64,000 nt of DNA. It comes from Mycobacterium sp. 3519A. GTDB taxonomy: Bacteria; Actinomycetota; Actinomycetes; Mycobacteriales; Mycobacteriaceae. Below, in pieces: positions 52,042 to 63,934 of this stretch (the first letter of the stretch is position 1; the number at the start of each line of letters is the position of its first letter). The DNA lies in assembly GCF_900240945.1 (NCBI RefSeq), contig NZ_OESG01000014.1, positions 678,923-742,922 of the forward strand. Direction: 5' to 3'. The notes under the pieces were generated by a model. The model made no database searches and was not told the DNA's origin. It was given only the letters and a program-made list of their open reading frames with translations. Both the position numbers and the translations under genes were made by a program.

Positions 52042-53509
52042 ACACCTCACTGCGCCGGATAGCCGTCACGATCATGGCCCTGATCGTGCTGCTGTTGGCC
52101 AATGCCACACTGACGCAAGTCTTTACCGCCGACGGGTTGCGTTCGGATCCGCGCAATCAGCGGGTGCTGCTCGACGAGTACTCGCGGCAGCGGGGCCAGA
52201 TCTCGGCGGGCGGCCAACTGCTGGCGTATTCGGTGTCGACCAACGGCCGGTTCCGGTTCCTGCGGGTCTACCCCAACCCGCTGGCGTACGCCCCGGTCAC
52301 CGGGTTCTACTCGTTGAGCTATTCCAGCGCCGGCCTCGAACGCGCCGAGGACACCATCCTCAACGGCTCCGACCAGCGGTTGTTCGGACGGCGGTTGGCT
52401 GACTTCTTCACCGGCCGCGACCCGCGCGGCGGCAATGTCGCGACCACCATCAATCCGCAGGTGCAGCAGGCCGCGTGGGATGCGATGGAGGACGGCTGCA
52501 ACGGCCCGTGCAAGGGCGCGGTGGTGGCGCTGGAGCCGTCGACCGGCAAGGTGCTGGCGATGGTGTCGTCGCCGTCGTATGACCCCAATCTGCTTGCCAC
52601 CCACGACATTCAGGAGCAGTCGACGGCGTGGCAGCGGCTGCGCGACAACCCCGACTCGCCGCTGCTGAACCGGGCCATCGCCCAGACCTATCCCCCGGGT
52701 TCGACGTTCAAGGTGATCACCACCGCGGCCGCGCTGCAGGCCGGTGCCACGGAGAACACCCAGTTGACGTCGGCGCCGCGAATTCCGTTGCCGGACAGCA
52801 CCGCAACGTTGGAGAACTACGGCGGTGCGGCGTGCGGCGCAGGCCCGACCGCGTCGCTGCGCGATGCGTTCGCCAAGTCCTGTAACACCGCCTTCGTCCA
52901 ACTCGGCATCAACACCGGGGTGGACAAGCTCCGGTCGACGGCGATGGCGTTCGGGCTCGACAGCCCCGCCCCGGCCATTCCGCTCCAGGTTTCCGAGTCC
53001 ACCGTCGGCCCGATCGCCGACGCCGCCGCCTTGGGCATGTCGAGTATCGGGCAAAAGGATGTCGCACTGACGCCGCTGCAGAACGCGCTGGTCGCCGCCA
53101 CCATCGCGAACAAAGGGGTGACCATGCAGCCCTATCTTGTCGATAGTCTGAAGGGACCCGACCTCGCCAACATCAGCACGACGGCTCCGCGCGAGGAGCG
53201 TCGGGCGGTGTCCGAGCAGGTGGCGAATACACTTACGGATTTGATGGTCGCCGCCGAGCAGGTGACGCAGCAGAAGGGAGCCATCGCCGGCGTGCAGATC
53301 GCATCGAAGACCGGCACGGCGGAGCACGGCACCGATCCGCGCAATACGCCGCCACATGCCTGGTACATCGCTTTCGCGCCGGCATCGGCCCCCAAGGTTG
53401 CCGTTGCTGTCGTGGTCGAAAACGGTGGTGACCGGCTGTCTGCGACCGGCGGTGCGGTAGCCGCTCCCATTGGACGCGCCACCATCGCGGCGGCGCTTCG
53501 GGAGGGTTC

Positions 53510-53513
<4 letters not shown>
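52038..53513 (+). CDS. pbpA: PbpA, class B penicillin-binding protein
   Basis: PbpA is a transpeptidase that cross-links new peptidoglycan and pairs with RodA. The 491-residue protein has an N-terminal membrane helix (about 8-28), a pedestal domain, and the penicillin-binding domain with active Ser222 in PPGSTFK, the SCN motif (FAKSCNTAF) and KTG ([10 protein letters not shown]). The family length and Ser position match M. tuberculosis. It overlaps rodA upstream and pknA downstream by 4 bases each. Confidence 0.96.
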
Positions 53514-56662
<3,149 letters not shown>

Positions 56663-56685
<23 letters not shown>

Positions 56686-57337
56686 CGGCCTGCACCGCCT
56701 CGGCGACCTCGTCCTCGAGTTGCCGCACCAACGACTCCGCGGGCGCGGCGCCGCAGAAGCCGAGCCAGTTGGCCAGCATCCGGTGTCCGCCCTCGGTGAG
56801 GATCGACTCGGGGTGGAATTGCACACCGTGAATCGGTAGCTCGACATGACGCACGCCCATGATGACCCCACCCTCGGTCCGGGCGATGACGTCGAGTTCG
56901 GCGGGCACGGTGTCCGGCAGGATTGTCAGCGAGTGGTACCGCGTCGCGGTGAACGGGTTCGGAAGCCCTTGCAGCACACCAGTATTCGAGTGGAACACGG
57001 TGCTGGTCTTCCCGTGCAGCAGCTCCGGCGCGCGGTCGACGGTGCCGCCGAACGCGACCCCGATGGCCTGGTGACCGAGGCACACCCCCAGCAATGGCGT
57101 CTTCGCCGCAGCGCATGCCTTGACCAATGGGATGGACGCGCCTGCGCGTTCCGGAGTGCCGGGGCCGGGGGAGAGCAGCACGCCGTCGAACTGCTCAGCG
57201 GCCTTCGCGACGTCGGCGTCGGTGGCCAGGCGCTCGTCGTCGTTGCGACAGACATCCGCGTGCACCCCGAGCTGGCCCAGGTACTGAACCAGGTTGAACA
57301 CGAAGCTGTCGTAGTTGTCGACGACCAAAACCTGCAT
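56663..57337 (-). CDS. pabA: Glutamine amidotransferase PabA/TrpG
   Basis: The 224-residue class I amidotransferase has the nucleophile loop GVCLGHQAIG, LLSPGPGTPERAG and the His-Glu pair GVQFHPES. It supplies ammonia from glutamine to aminodeoxychorismate synthase (folate) and/or anthranilate synthase (tryptophan). In mycobacteria this gene sits beside pknB, away from pabB/trpE, as here. It overlaps the pknB 3' end by 23 bases in opposite orientation. Confidence 0.93.
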
Positions 57338-57357
57338 CAGGCCAGGCTACAGACCGC

Positions 57358-57406
57358 GATTTCGGGGTGTTCGGTCGCGACGAGCGCGACTCATCACACC
57401 GAAATC
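57358..57406 (-). terminator. Long two-part hairpin between DUF881 gene and pabA
   Basis: GATTTCGGGGTG (57358-57369) pairs with CACACCGAAATC (57395-57406) with one mismatch. Inside, GTCGCG (57374-57379) pairs with CGCGAC (57385-57390). It lies just after the DUF881 stop and 20 bases before pabA, both on the minus strand, so it may end DUF881 transcription. Confidence 0.6.
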
Positions 57407-57408
57407 AC

Positions 57409-58158
57409 TCAGTAGCCGACCGGGCCTGCGGGCTTCGCGTACTTCATCCGCACCGGTTCGGTGTGCCCGACCAACTCGACCTGCGCCTGCGGCGCCTCGG
57501 TGTAGCCCAGGCCGAATCGCACGACGTACTGCTTGTAGAGCGTCACCAGCGGGGTGGCCGCCAGCGCCGCCTGCATGGCCGCCGCGTCGCCGACCGCGGT
57601 GATCACATAGGGCGGGCTGTATGTGCGACCGTTCAACAGCAGCGTGTTTCCGACACAGCGCGGGGCCGAGGTGCCGATGATCCGCTGGTCCTGCATCTGG
57701 ATGCCCTCGGCGCCGGCACTCCACAACGCATTCAGCACCGCCTCGATGTCCTGCTGATGCACCACGAGATCGTCGGGGGAGGCGTCGCGGGGGAAGCGGC
57801 CTTCTGCGTCGCGCTGCGCATCGTTGAGGGTGACGACGAGGCCGGGGCCGCGGATCGGGTCCAGGCCCGCGTCGACGGCCAGCTTGGCCGACCGGTTGGT
57901 GATCGCCGCCAGCGCCGCATCCGCGCCCGGGGAGCCGCCGTGATGGTTGTCGATGCTCGACGCCAGTGAGTCGCGTTCGGCGGAAAGGCGATCCACCGAC
58001 GTCTGGGCCTCGCGCACCAGGTCGACCAGGCGCGGCGCGTCGCTACGCCGGATTTCGCTGCCGCCGGAAACGCCGTGTGTTGCTGCCAGCAGCAGACCCG
58101 CCAGCAGACAGACCACCGGCACGCCGAACCGCCAGGCGCTACGGCGCGGCTTGTCCAT
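57409..58158 (-). CDS. DUF881 membrane-anchored protein (Rv0012 type)
   Basis: The 249-residue protein has an N-terminal membrane helix ([20 protein letters not shown]), a coiled-coil stretch ([20 protein letters not shown]) and the DUF881 domain with [34 protein letters not shown] and [13 protein letters not shown]881 proteins lie in cell-division/sortase neighbourhoods of actinobacteria; the function is not established. It diverges from crgA with about 96 bases between starts. Confidence 0.88.
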   Translation of the reverse strand: MDKPRRSAWRFGVPVVCLLAGLLLAATHGVSGGSEIRRSDAPRLVDLVREAQTSVDRLSAERDSLASSIDNHHGGSPGADAALAAITNRSAKLAVDAGLDPIRGPGLVVTLNDAQRDAEGRFPRDASPDDLVVHQQDIEAVLNALWSAGAEGIQMQDQRIIGTSAPRCVGNTLLLNGRTYSPPYVITAVGDAAAMQAALAATPLVTLYKQYVVRFGLGYTEAPQAQVELVGHTEPVRMKYAKPAGPVGY

Positions 58159-58254
58159 CAGCTCGTCTCCAGGAATTCTTGGCTAGGGTGCTCCTGCGTT
58201 AGGCTCGTAGTTACATCGTCGCACTGTGTACGCAGATTGTCCGCAAAGGTAGCC

Positions 58255-58518
58255 ATGCCCAAGTCCAAGGTTCGCAAGAAGAACGACTTCACCATCAACC
58301 CGGTGAGCCGGACGCCGGTCAAGGTCAAGGCCGGGCCGTCGAGCGTGTGGTTCGTCGTGTTGTTCTGCGGTTTGATGCTCATCGGCCTGGTGTGGCTGCT
58401 CGTCTTCCAGCTCGCGTCGAACGCGATCCCGTTCCTGGCCGACCTCGGCCCGTGGAACTACGCCATCGCCTTTGCTTTCATGATCACCGGGTTGTTGCTC
58501 ACGATGCGGTGGCGCTAG
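58255..58518 (+). CDS. crgA: CrgA, cell-division membrane protein
   Basis: The 87-residue protein starts [20 protein letters not shown] and has two membrane helices (about 32-52 and 66-86), exactly the CrgA plan. CrgA helps assemble the divisome by contacting FtsZ, FtsQ, FtsI and CwsA. AAAGG lies 5 bases before ATG 58255. It lies opposite the DUF881 gene and one gene before the PH-domain gene. Confidence 0.93.
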   Translation: MPKSKVRKKNDFTINPVSRTPVKVKAGPSSVWFVVLFCGLMLIGLVWLLVFQLASNAIPFLADLGPWNYAIAFAFMITGLLLTMRWR

Positions 58519-58590
58519 CCCCACCGACCATCGGTATGAATTCAACTTGGTCTACGCGCGTTACCCATTTAGCAACCTTGCGGTCACCGG

Positions 58591-58638
58591 ATCACACCGA
58601 TGTGATTCATCCCCATTGGGGATAGCACTTGTGGATAA
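58591..58638. promoter_or_regulatory. AT-rich gap with small palindromes and a DnaA box
   Basis: Between crgA and the PH-domain gene: ATCACA-CCGA-TGTGAT (58591-58606), ATCCCCA-T-TGGGGAT (58609-58623) and TGTGGATAA (58630-58638, a reverse DnaA box). The cluster lies about 35-80 bases before the next start and could hold its promoter and operators. Confidence 0.45.
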
Positions 58639-58673
58639 CCCCATTAGCAACGGTAAAAGGGTGTTAGTTACCA

Positions 58674-59093
58674 ATGCAGCAAACTGAGTGGAGCCCTTCC
58701 ACGCTCGGAATCGCAGCTTGCGGCATGATCGGGCTTATCTTGGCTATCGCTGCTGTGACCGTGATCACAGATCCTCCCGGCCGCATTCTGCTGGGGATTG
58801 CCGCAGTGGGTTTGCTCGTGTTTGCAAGCGCGTCGTGGCGCGCACGACCAAAACTGGCAATCCGTGACGATGGTCTAGTTATCCGCGGGTGGACGGGCTC
58901 AAACCTGCTTCGCCCCGCCGATATCAAGATCATCCGGATCACCGAGTTCCGTCGGTTGGCCCGGAAAGTACGGCTGCTCGAGATCGACACCAATGACGAT
59001 CAACTGGTGGTGCTGACCCGATGGGATCTGGGCACCGACCCGCTCAACGTGCTCGACGCATTGACTGCCGCCGGCTATGCCGGCTCTCGTTGA
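58674..59093 (+). CDS. PH domain-containing membrane protein (Rv0010 type)
   Basis: The 139-residue protein has two N-terminal membrane helices (about 12-50: IAACGMIGLILAIAAVTVI, ILLGIAAVGLLVFASASW) and a bacterial PH-like domain (KLAIRDDGLVIRGW, then VRLLEIDTNDDQLVVLTRWD). Homologues sit at the same place between crgA and ppiA in mycobacteria, with unknown function. Its stop comes 3 bases before the convergent ppiA stop. Confidence 0.85.
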   Translation: MQQTEWSPSTLGIAACGMIGLILAIAAVTVITDPPGRILLGIAAVGLLVFASASWRARPKLAIRDDGLVIRGWTGSNLLRPADIKIIRITEFRRLARKVRLLEIDTNDDQLVVLTRWDLGTDPLNVLDALTAAGYAGSR

Positions 59094-59096
59094 GCC

Positions 59097-59642
59097 TCAG
59101 GACACCGTGATCGACTCGATCACCACCGGATCGGTGGGCCGGTCGCTGCGGTCCGTTGGCGTCGTGGCGATGGCGTCGACCACCTTCTGCGACTCGGGGT
59201 CGACGACCTCGCCGAAGATCGTGTGCCTGCGGTTCAGGTGCGGCGTCTTGCCGACCGTGATGAAGAACTGCGAGCCGTTGGTGCCGGGCCCTGCGTTGGC
59301 CATCGCGAGCAGGTAGGGCTTGTCGAACTGCAACTCGGGGTGGAATTCATCGGCGAACTGGTAGCCGGGGCCGCCGCGACCGGTGCCGGTCGGGTCGCCG
59401 CCCTGGATCATGAAACCGTCGATGACGCGGTGGAAGACCGCGCCGTCGTAGAACGGACCCGACGAGCCGCCCGACGCGTTCTCGGTGCTGTAGTCCTTGG
59501 TGCCCTGCGCCAGCCCGACAAAGTTCGCGACGGTCTTGGGGGCGTGGTTTCCGAACAGTGCGATCTTGATGTCACCGCGGTTGGTGTGCAGGGTCGCGGT
59601 CGCGGTCTGAATGGGGCTCGTCACGGGATGACAGTGTGCCAC
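59097..59642 (-). CDS. ppiA: Peptidyl-prolyl cis-trans isomerase PpiA (cyclophilin)
   Basis: The 181-residue cyclophilin has [20 protein letters not shown] with the catalytic Arg, [16 protein letters not shown], and [10 protein letters not shown], all standard active-site motifs. There is no signal peptide, so it acts in the cytoplasm as a folding helper. The start is GTG 59642 ([10 protein letters not shown]), which fits the M. tuberculosis N-terminus. It diverges from cwsA. Confidence 0.95.
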   Translation of the reverse strand: MAHCHPVTSPIQTATATLHTNRGDIKIALFGNHAPKTVANFVGLAQGTKDYSTENASGGSSGPFYDGAVFHRVIDGFMIQGGDPTGTGRGGPGYQFADEFHPELQFDKPYLLAMANAGPGTNGSQFFITVGKTPHLNRRHTIFGEVVDPESQKVVDAIATTPTDRSDRPTDPVVIESITVS

Positions 59643-59724
59643 CTGCCGTCCAACGGCCGACGCGGGGTGGCACTTGGTGGCAGGCTGGGAGGCGACTGAC
59701 GATCACGCCGCGGAAGAGGTGGAC

Positions 59725-60147
59725 ATGAGCTTGAAGACGGACGTCCGGTTGACCCCGAGCCAGCGGTTGGGCCGAGGCTTGAAGTACACCGCGGTCGGTC
59801 CGGTCGACGTCACCCGCGGCACAGTTGGGCTGAGTCTGCAGGGCGCCCAGTCGGCGGCCGAGCGGATCCGCCGCAGCCTTGAGAAGAGCAGGCTGGCCAA
59901 GGAGATCGGCGAGGCGCAGGACACCATCGCTCAGGAACTCGCGGCGGCGCAGGACGTGATCGCGAGCCTGCCCGCCGTGATCGCCGACGCCCGCAAGCCC
60001 AAGCGCAGGCGGCGGCCTCTGGTGATCATCGCGGTGGGCGCGGCGGTGCTGGCCGGGGGAGCGGTGGCGTTCTCGATCGTCCGCCGGTCGATGCAGCCGG
60101 AACCGTCGCCGTTGCCGCCAAGCGTCGACGTGACGCCAAGACCGTAA
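59725..60147 (+). CDS. cwsA: CwsA, cell-wall synthesis and shape protein
   Basis: The 140-residue protein starts [20 protein letters not shown], has a helical middle and one membrane helix near the C-terminus ([20 protein letters not shown]), with a short Pro-rich tail outside. CwsA interacts with CrgA and Wag31 and affects polar growth. GGAAGAGG precedes ATG 59725. sdaA starts 4 bases after its stop, so the two may be co-transcribed here. Confidence 0.92.
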   Translation: MSLKTDVRLTPSQRLGRGLKYTAVGPVDVTRGTVGLSLQGAQSAAERIRRSLEKSRLAKEIGEAQDTIAQELAAAQDVIASLPAVIADARKPKRRRRPLVIIAVGAAVLAGGAVAFSIVRRSMQPEPSPLPPSVDVTPRP

Positions 60148-60151
60148 TCCC

Positions 60152-61501
60152 ATGGCCGTCTCGGTCTTTGATCTGTTCTCCATTGGTATCGGGCCGTCGA
60201 GTTCGCACACCGTGGGGCCGATGCGCGCCGCCGGGCGGTTCGCGCGACACCTCAGCGACGACGGGCTGTTGCCCGATGTGGCGCGGGTACGCGTCGAGTT
60301 GTACGGGTCGCTGGGCGCGACCGGCGCCGGGCACGGCACGCCCGGCGCGGTGGTGCTCGGACTGGAGGGCAACGAACCCGAGACCATCGATCCGGCGTTC
60401 GCCCGGACCAGGGTCGAGGAGATCAACTCCGGCGGCAAGCTGTTGCTGGCCGGCACCCACACGATTCTGTTCGACCACGCTGCTGACATCGTTTTGTCGT
60501 TGCGTGCCATGAAGTTTCACAGCAACGGCATGGTGTTCTCAGCCTTCGACAGCGACGGCGCCGAACTGTCGCGGCGCGTGTACTACTCGGTCGGCGGCGG
60601 CTTTGTCGTCGACGAGCACGAAGCCGCGCATCCCCGCGCAGAGCCCGCTGTCCCGTATCCGTTCAACACCGCCGAGGAACTGGTCCGGCTTGCGACCGAA
60701 AACCATTGCAGCATCGCGGAATTGATGGCCCGCAACGAGGCGGCGTTGGGCCGCGAACCCGATCTGCGAGCAGGCCTGCTGCGGATCTGGGCGGCGTTTC
60801 AGGAGTGCGTCAGCGCGGGCCTGGCCGCGTCGGGCACGCTGCCGGGCAGGCTGCGGGTCAAGCGGCGCGCACGTCTGCTAGCTGAGTCGCTCGATGCCGA
60901 CGATCCGCTGTACGCGATGGACTGGTTGACGGTGTACGCGCTGGCCGTCAACGAGGAGAACGCCGCGGGCGGGCGGGTGGTGACGGCGCCGACCAACGGG
61001 GCGGCGGGCGTGATTCCGGCTGTCCTGCACTACTATTCGCGTTTCGTCCCCGGCGCCACCGACGACGGCATCGTGGAGTTCCTGCTGACGGCCGCGGCGA
61101 TCGGTCAGCTGTTCAAGGCCAACGCGTCGATCTCCGGCGCTGAGGTCGGTTGTCAGGGCGAGGTCGGTTCGGCGTGCTCGATGGCCGCCGCCGGATTGGC
61201 GGCAGTGCTGGGCGGATCACCGGCCCAGGTGGAGAACGCCGCCGAGATCGGCATCGAACACAACCTCGGGTTGACCTGCGACCCGGTCGGCGGCCTGGTG
61301 CAGATCCCGTGCATCGAGCGCAACGCCGTCGCCGCGGTCAAGGCGATCACCGCGGCGCGAATGGCGTTGCACGGGGACGGAACTCATCACGTCAGTCTGG
61401 ACACCGCGATCAAGACGATGCGCGATACCGGCGCCGACATGAAGGACAAGTACAAGGAGACGTCGAAGGGCGGACTGGCCCTGAACGTCGTCGAGTGCTG
61501 A
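60152..61501 (+). CDS. sdaA: L-serine ammonia-lyase (L-serine dehydratase)
   Basis: SdaA converts L-serine to pyruvate and ammonia with a 4Fe-4S cluster. The 449-residue single-chain enzyme has the start [20 protein letters not shown], the catalytic [19 protein letters not shown], and the cluster cysteines in [13 protein letters not shown] and [20 protein letters not shown] separate beta-subunit gene is not needed. Its position between cwsA and the tRNA-Ala region is not the usual mycobacterial order I recall. Confidence 0.95.
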   Translation: MAVSVFDLFSIGIGPSSSHTVGPMRAAGRFARHLSDDGLLPDVARVRVELYGSLGATGAGHGTPGAVVLGLEGNEPETIDPAFARTRVEEINSGGKLLLAGTHTILFDHAADIVLSLRAMKFHSNGMVFSAFDSDGAELSRRVYYSVGGGFVVDEHEAAHPRAEPAVPYPFNTAEELVRLATENHCSIAELMARNEAALGREPDLRAGLLRIWAAFQECVSAGLAASGTLPGRLRVKRRARLLAESLDADDPLYAMDWLTVYALAVNEENAAGGRVVTAPTNGAAGVIPAVLHYYSRFVPGATDDGIVEFLLTAAAIGQLFKANASISGAEVGCQGEVGSACSMAAAGLAAVLGGSPAQVENAAEIGIEHNLGLTCDPVGGLVQIPCIERNAVAAVKAITAARMALHGDGTHHVSLDTAIKTMRDTGADMKDKYKETSKGGLALNVVEC

Positions 61502-61508
61502 CCGGCGG

Positions 61509-62153
61509 TCAGTTCATCAAGCCCGGCCGGTCCCGCGGGGCGGAGTTGTCCGCGCCGATCTGCAGAGCCCGGTTGTAGTGCGCGAGTGCGGAATTCACGT
61601 GCGAGGTGAAGGCGTCGATCTCACCCTGTCCCGCATCGGGCCCGGCGTTGAGACAGATGCTGGCCGCGGAGCCGATCTCATCGACGACGGCCTGGACTTC
61701 GGACGTCAACGCTTTTACGGGCGTCGGCAGCATGCTGCTGAGCCGTTGGTTCGCTGAACTCATCCGCTGACAGGCCGCCTTGGCGCCTGCGACGTCGCGC
61801 GCGGAGATGGCCGCTTCCGCACTGCGGATGGCGCTTTGGATGTCCTGGCCTGCGTCGGTGGCCTTGGCCGCCCACGCCAACACCGGGTTGGAGGCCGACG
61901 GCGCCCTGACGGTGCCCTGACCGCCGACCTCAGAGTTCATGTCCGGGAAGAACTGCGGCAGGGTGTTCGGGCGTGGAACCCAGGGGGTCGCGTCCGTGGT
62001 CGAGGCTGCCGCCGACGGCACCGACCCCATCTCCGTGCCCCCGGTGACGATCGTCGTAGTCACCGCTCCCAGGCCGAGCGCGACGGCGCCCGCCGCTACC
62101 CATTGCGTGCGCCTGCGCGAGCGCCTGCCCTGATCGGTGTCGTCACGGTTCAT
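61509..62153 (-). CDS. Hypothetical membrane-anchored or secreted protein
   Basis: The 214-residue protein has a basic start (MNRDDTDQGRRSRRRTQ), one hydrophobic segment (WVAAGAVALGLGAVTTTIV, about 18-36) and a helical outer part with two cysteines (AKAACQRMSSAN, AASICLNAGP). I do not recognise the family. I start at ATG 62153; the longer open frame upstream has no coding look. It lies 7 bases after the sdaA stop in convergent orientation, with a palindrome-rich gap upstream. Confidence 0.7.
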   Translation of the reverse strand: MNRDDTDQGRRSRRRTQWVAAGAVALGLGAVTTTIVTGGTEMGSVPSAAASTTDATPWVPRPNTLPQFFPDMNSEVGGQGTVRAPSASNPVLAWAAKATDAGQDIQSAIRSAEAAISARDVAGAKAACQRMSSANQRLSSMLPTPVKALTSEVQAVVDEIGSAASICLNAGPDAGQGEIDAFTSHVNSALAHYNRALQIGADNSAPRDRPGLMN

Positions 62154-62184
62154 CGTTGCCCCCCAGTTCCCAAATACGACTTCG

Positions 62185-62329
62185 ACAGTTAACTGTAGAT
62201 GACAGCCGCGCTTAAAAATACAGGGAATTCCTGTTGATATCTCAATAGCTCTAGTTGCCAGATTATCAGCGAGCACAATGCGCAGAACTTGCTTATCGCT
62301 CGTTGTGCGGGCAGTGCGCACAAGCGAGC
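62185..62329. promoter_or_regulatory. Divergent control region with three palindromes
   Basis: This AT-rich stretch between two divergent genes contains ACAGTT-AACTGT (62185-62196, perfect), ACAGG-GAATT-CCTGT (62220-62234) and a larger hairpin with TTGTGCG (62303-62309) against CGCACAA (62317-62323), extended by GCTCG/CGAGC with one bulged base. These are candidate operator and leader elements for the secreted peptide gene at 62403. Confidence 0.5.
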
Positions 62330-62402
62330 CAGCAACCATCCCGCGGACTTACGTTCGGCGAGCAGGTTCACACGGAACCACTCAACAAAGAAAGGCCGAA
62401 CC

Positions 62403-62651
62403 ATGAAGATCCGCAATTTCATCACGCCCGCCCTGCTCGCCGCGGGCGGCGCCGCCGCGATCACCCTCGCACCGCTGGCTCAAGCGGACGCAACGCCACC
62501 GCCGTGCAGTTTCACGGGCAATGCCAGCGTGTGTCAGACGGAAGGCAACGCACAGGTGAGTGCTCTGCCGCCGACGTTCGACTCGCAGGCGCAGTATCCG
62601 TTCGGGGAGTACGGCGGGCTGCTGTTCCATCACCGCGGCCGGCATGGCTAG
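62403..62651 (+). CDS. Small secreted protein with a signal peptide
   Basis: The 82-residue protein begins MKIRNFITPALLAAGGAAAI and has a cleavable signal peptide ending around LAQADA (about residue 29). The mature part is about 53 residues with two cysteines (PPCSFTGNASVCQTEG), likely forming a disulphide, and a His/Arg-rich end. AAGAAAGG lies upstream of the ATG. I do not recognise the family, but many mycobacteria carry small secreted peptides of this kind. It stops 14 bases from the tRNA-Ala gene on the other strand. Confidence 0.75.
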   Translation: MKIRNFITPALLAAGGAAAITLAPLAQADATPPPCSFTGNASVCQTEGNAQVSALPPTFDSQAQYPFGEYGGLLFHHRGRHG

Positions 62652-62664
62652 CAAGGGTTGACTG

Positions 62665-62737
62665 TGGAGCCTAGGAGAATCGAACTCCTGACATCTACCT
62701 TGCAAAGGTAGCGCTCTACCAACTGAGCTAAGGCCCC
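62665..62737 (-). tRNA. alaT: tRNA-Ala (UGC)
   Basis: A 73-base cloverleaf on the minus strand: acceptor GGGGCCT paired with AGGCTCC, D-arm AGCTCAGTTGGTAGAGC, anticodon stem CTACC/GGTAG with loop TTTGCAA (anticodon TGC), T-arm loop GTTCGATTC. The discriminator is A and CCA is not encoded. It follows tRNA-Ile and the DLW-39-type gene, as in other mycobacteria. Confidence 0.96.
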
Positions 62738-62745
62738 TGATGTGG

Positions 62746-62850
62746 TCAGGACGGCACGTCGGCCGCGGTGTGCCACACCTCGACGCCGTGCCGCGACCGC
62801 CACACCAGCACCGCAACGGCGATGGCCGCGAGCACGAACACCAGCCTCAA
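62746..62850 (-). CDS. Tiny DLW-39-like membrane protein between the tRNA genes
   Basis: A 34-residue frame on the minus strand: MRLVFVLAAIAVAVLVWRS, then an ending VEVWHTAADVPS. The single hydrophobic helix followed by a short tail with a D/E-x-W-type motif and a downstream acidic-Pro end matches the actinobacterial DLW-39 family, known to lie near gyrA. I choose TTG 62850, with AAGG about 8 bases upstream; a GTG at 62859 abuts the ribosome site. Function unknown. Confidence 0.7.
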   Translation of the reverse strand: MRLVFVLAAIAVAVLVWRSRHGVEVWHTAADVPS

Positions 62851-62866
62851 GGTATGCACCTTTCCG

Positions 62867-62940
62867 TGGGGCTAGGAGGACTCGAACCTCCGACCTCTTC
62901 GTTATCAGCGAAGCGCTCTAACCGCCTGAGCTATAGCCCC
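62867..62940 (-). tRNA. ileT: tRNA-Ile (GAU)
   Basis: A 74-base cloverleaf on the minus strand: acceptor GGGGCTA paired with TAGCCCC, D-arm AGCTCAGGCGGTTAGAGC, anticodon loop CTGATAA (anticodon GAT) on stem CTTCG/CGAAG, T-arm loop GTTCGAGTC. The discriminator is A. It precedes the DLW-39-type gene and tRNA-Ala on the same strand. Confidence 0.96.
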
Positions 62941-63066
62941 GAAATGCGTACGGCCGAGCGACGAGATTACCTCACCGCTGTGCCGCCGCCCAAACTGATT
63001 CCCCCAGTCGTCCCCCTGCCCCTTCGGGGCGGGAGGTGCCCCCAGCGCTCCTACCCCGCCGGGATC

Positions 63067-63906
63067 TCAATCCCTGTCGGCCAGCGTGACTTCCACCCCA
63101 CCCACCAGATCGGTGGTCAAGTTGTAGATGAACGCCGCACAGGTCGCCATCGCCGTCAGCAGCACGATGTTCACCAGGCCGATCAACGCGGCCCCGCCGA
63201 AGATCGTTCCGCTGGACACCAACTCACCACCGGAGCTGCCGCCCGCGCTGGTCAGCAGGTCGCCGACGTTGCTGTTCAACTTGCTCCACACGCCCATGCC
63301 GCCGAGCACCAGGTACAGGAACGCGACCGCGATCATCCACACGAAGAACAGCGCCACCGACAGCACCAGCGAAACCTTCAACGTGCTCCACGGATCGATG
63401 CGGCGGATCTGCATGCTGGCCCGCACCGGCCCCTTGTGCCGGGTGCTGACCTGCACGCGATTGGACGCCGCGGGCCTGCTGGCCGGCTCCGACGTCGGCC
63501 GCTGCTGTTCCTTGCGCGGCTGCGCCGGTCGCGGCGCGGGCCCCGACAGGTCGGGCAGCTCACTGGCGTAACTCTCGGGCCGCACCGTCTCGGTGCGCTC
63601 ACCGAACGCAGGCGCGTCCTGTTCGTGCGACGGCGCCTGCGCGGACGACCCGGACCCGCCGGCAATGAACCGGTTCAGCCGAGCGTCCACACCGGCGTTG
63701 TGGCCACCCTCGGGAGCTTGACGCTGCGGCTGACGTGGGGCCCGGTTCGCGGGCCCCCGCTGCCACGGTGGGACGTCGTTGCCGCCGCGGGCTGCCGCGT
63801 TGCCGAGCGAGCCGTTCTCCTTCGACGACGGCGCGCCACCGGAGCCGTTGGCGCTGCCGGGGGCGTCGCCCGCGCGGGGGTACCCCGGCTCGTTCGGTGA
63901 ACTCAC
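63067..63906 (-). CDS. DUF3566 membrane protein (Rv0007 type)
   Basis: The 279-residue protein has a long disordered N-terminus rich in Gly, Pro, Gln and Ala (1-165) and a C-terminal DUF3566 domain: [20 protein letters not shown], a first membrane helix, and a second helix ending in [21 protein letters not shown]. Homologues always follow gyrA in actinobacteria; the function is unknown. GTG 63906 has AAGGAG 6 bases upstream. It lies 28 bases after the gyrA stop. Confidence 0.92.
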   Translation of the reverse strand: MSSPNEPGYPRAGDAPGSANGSGGAPSSKENGSLGNAAARGGNDVPPWQRGPANRAPRQPQRQAPEGGHNAGVDARLNRFIAGGSGSSAQAPSHEQDAPAFGERTETVRPESYASELPDLSGPAPRPAQPRKEQQRPTSEPASRPAASNRVQVSTRHKGPVRASMQIRRIDPWSTLKVSLVLSVALFFVWMIAVAFLYLVLGGMGVWSKLNSNVGDLLTSAGGSSGGELVSSGTIFGGAALIGLVNIVLLTAMATCAAFIYNLTTDLVGGVEVTLADRD

Positions 63907-63934
63907 CTACGGCTCCTTACCTGTCCGCCACCGG

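Noticed and set aside
58591..58606. ATCACA-CCGA-TGTGAT as a CRP site
   Set aside because: The half-sites are in the reverse order of the CRP consensus (TGTGA-N6-TCACA) with a 4-base gap.
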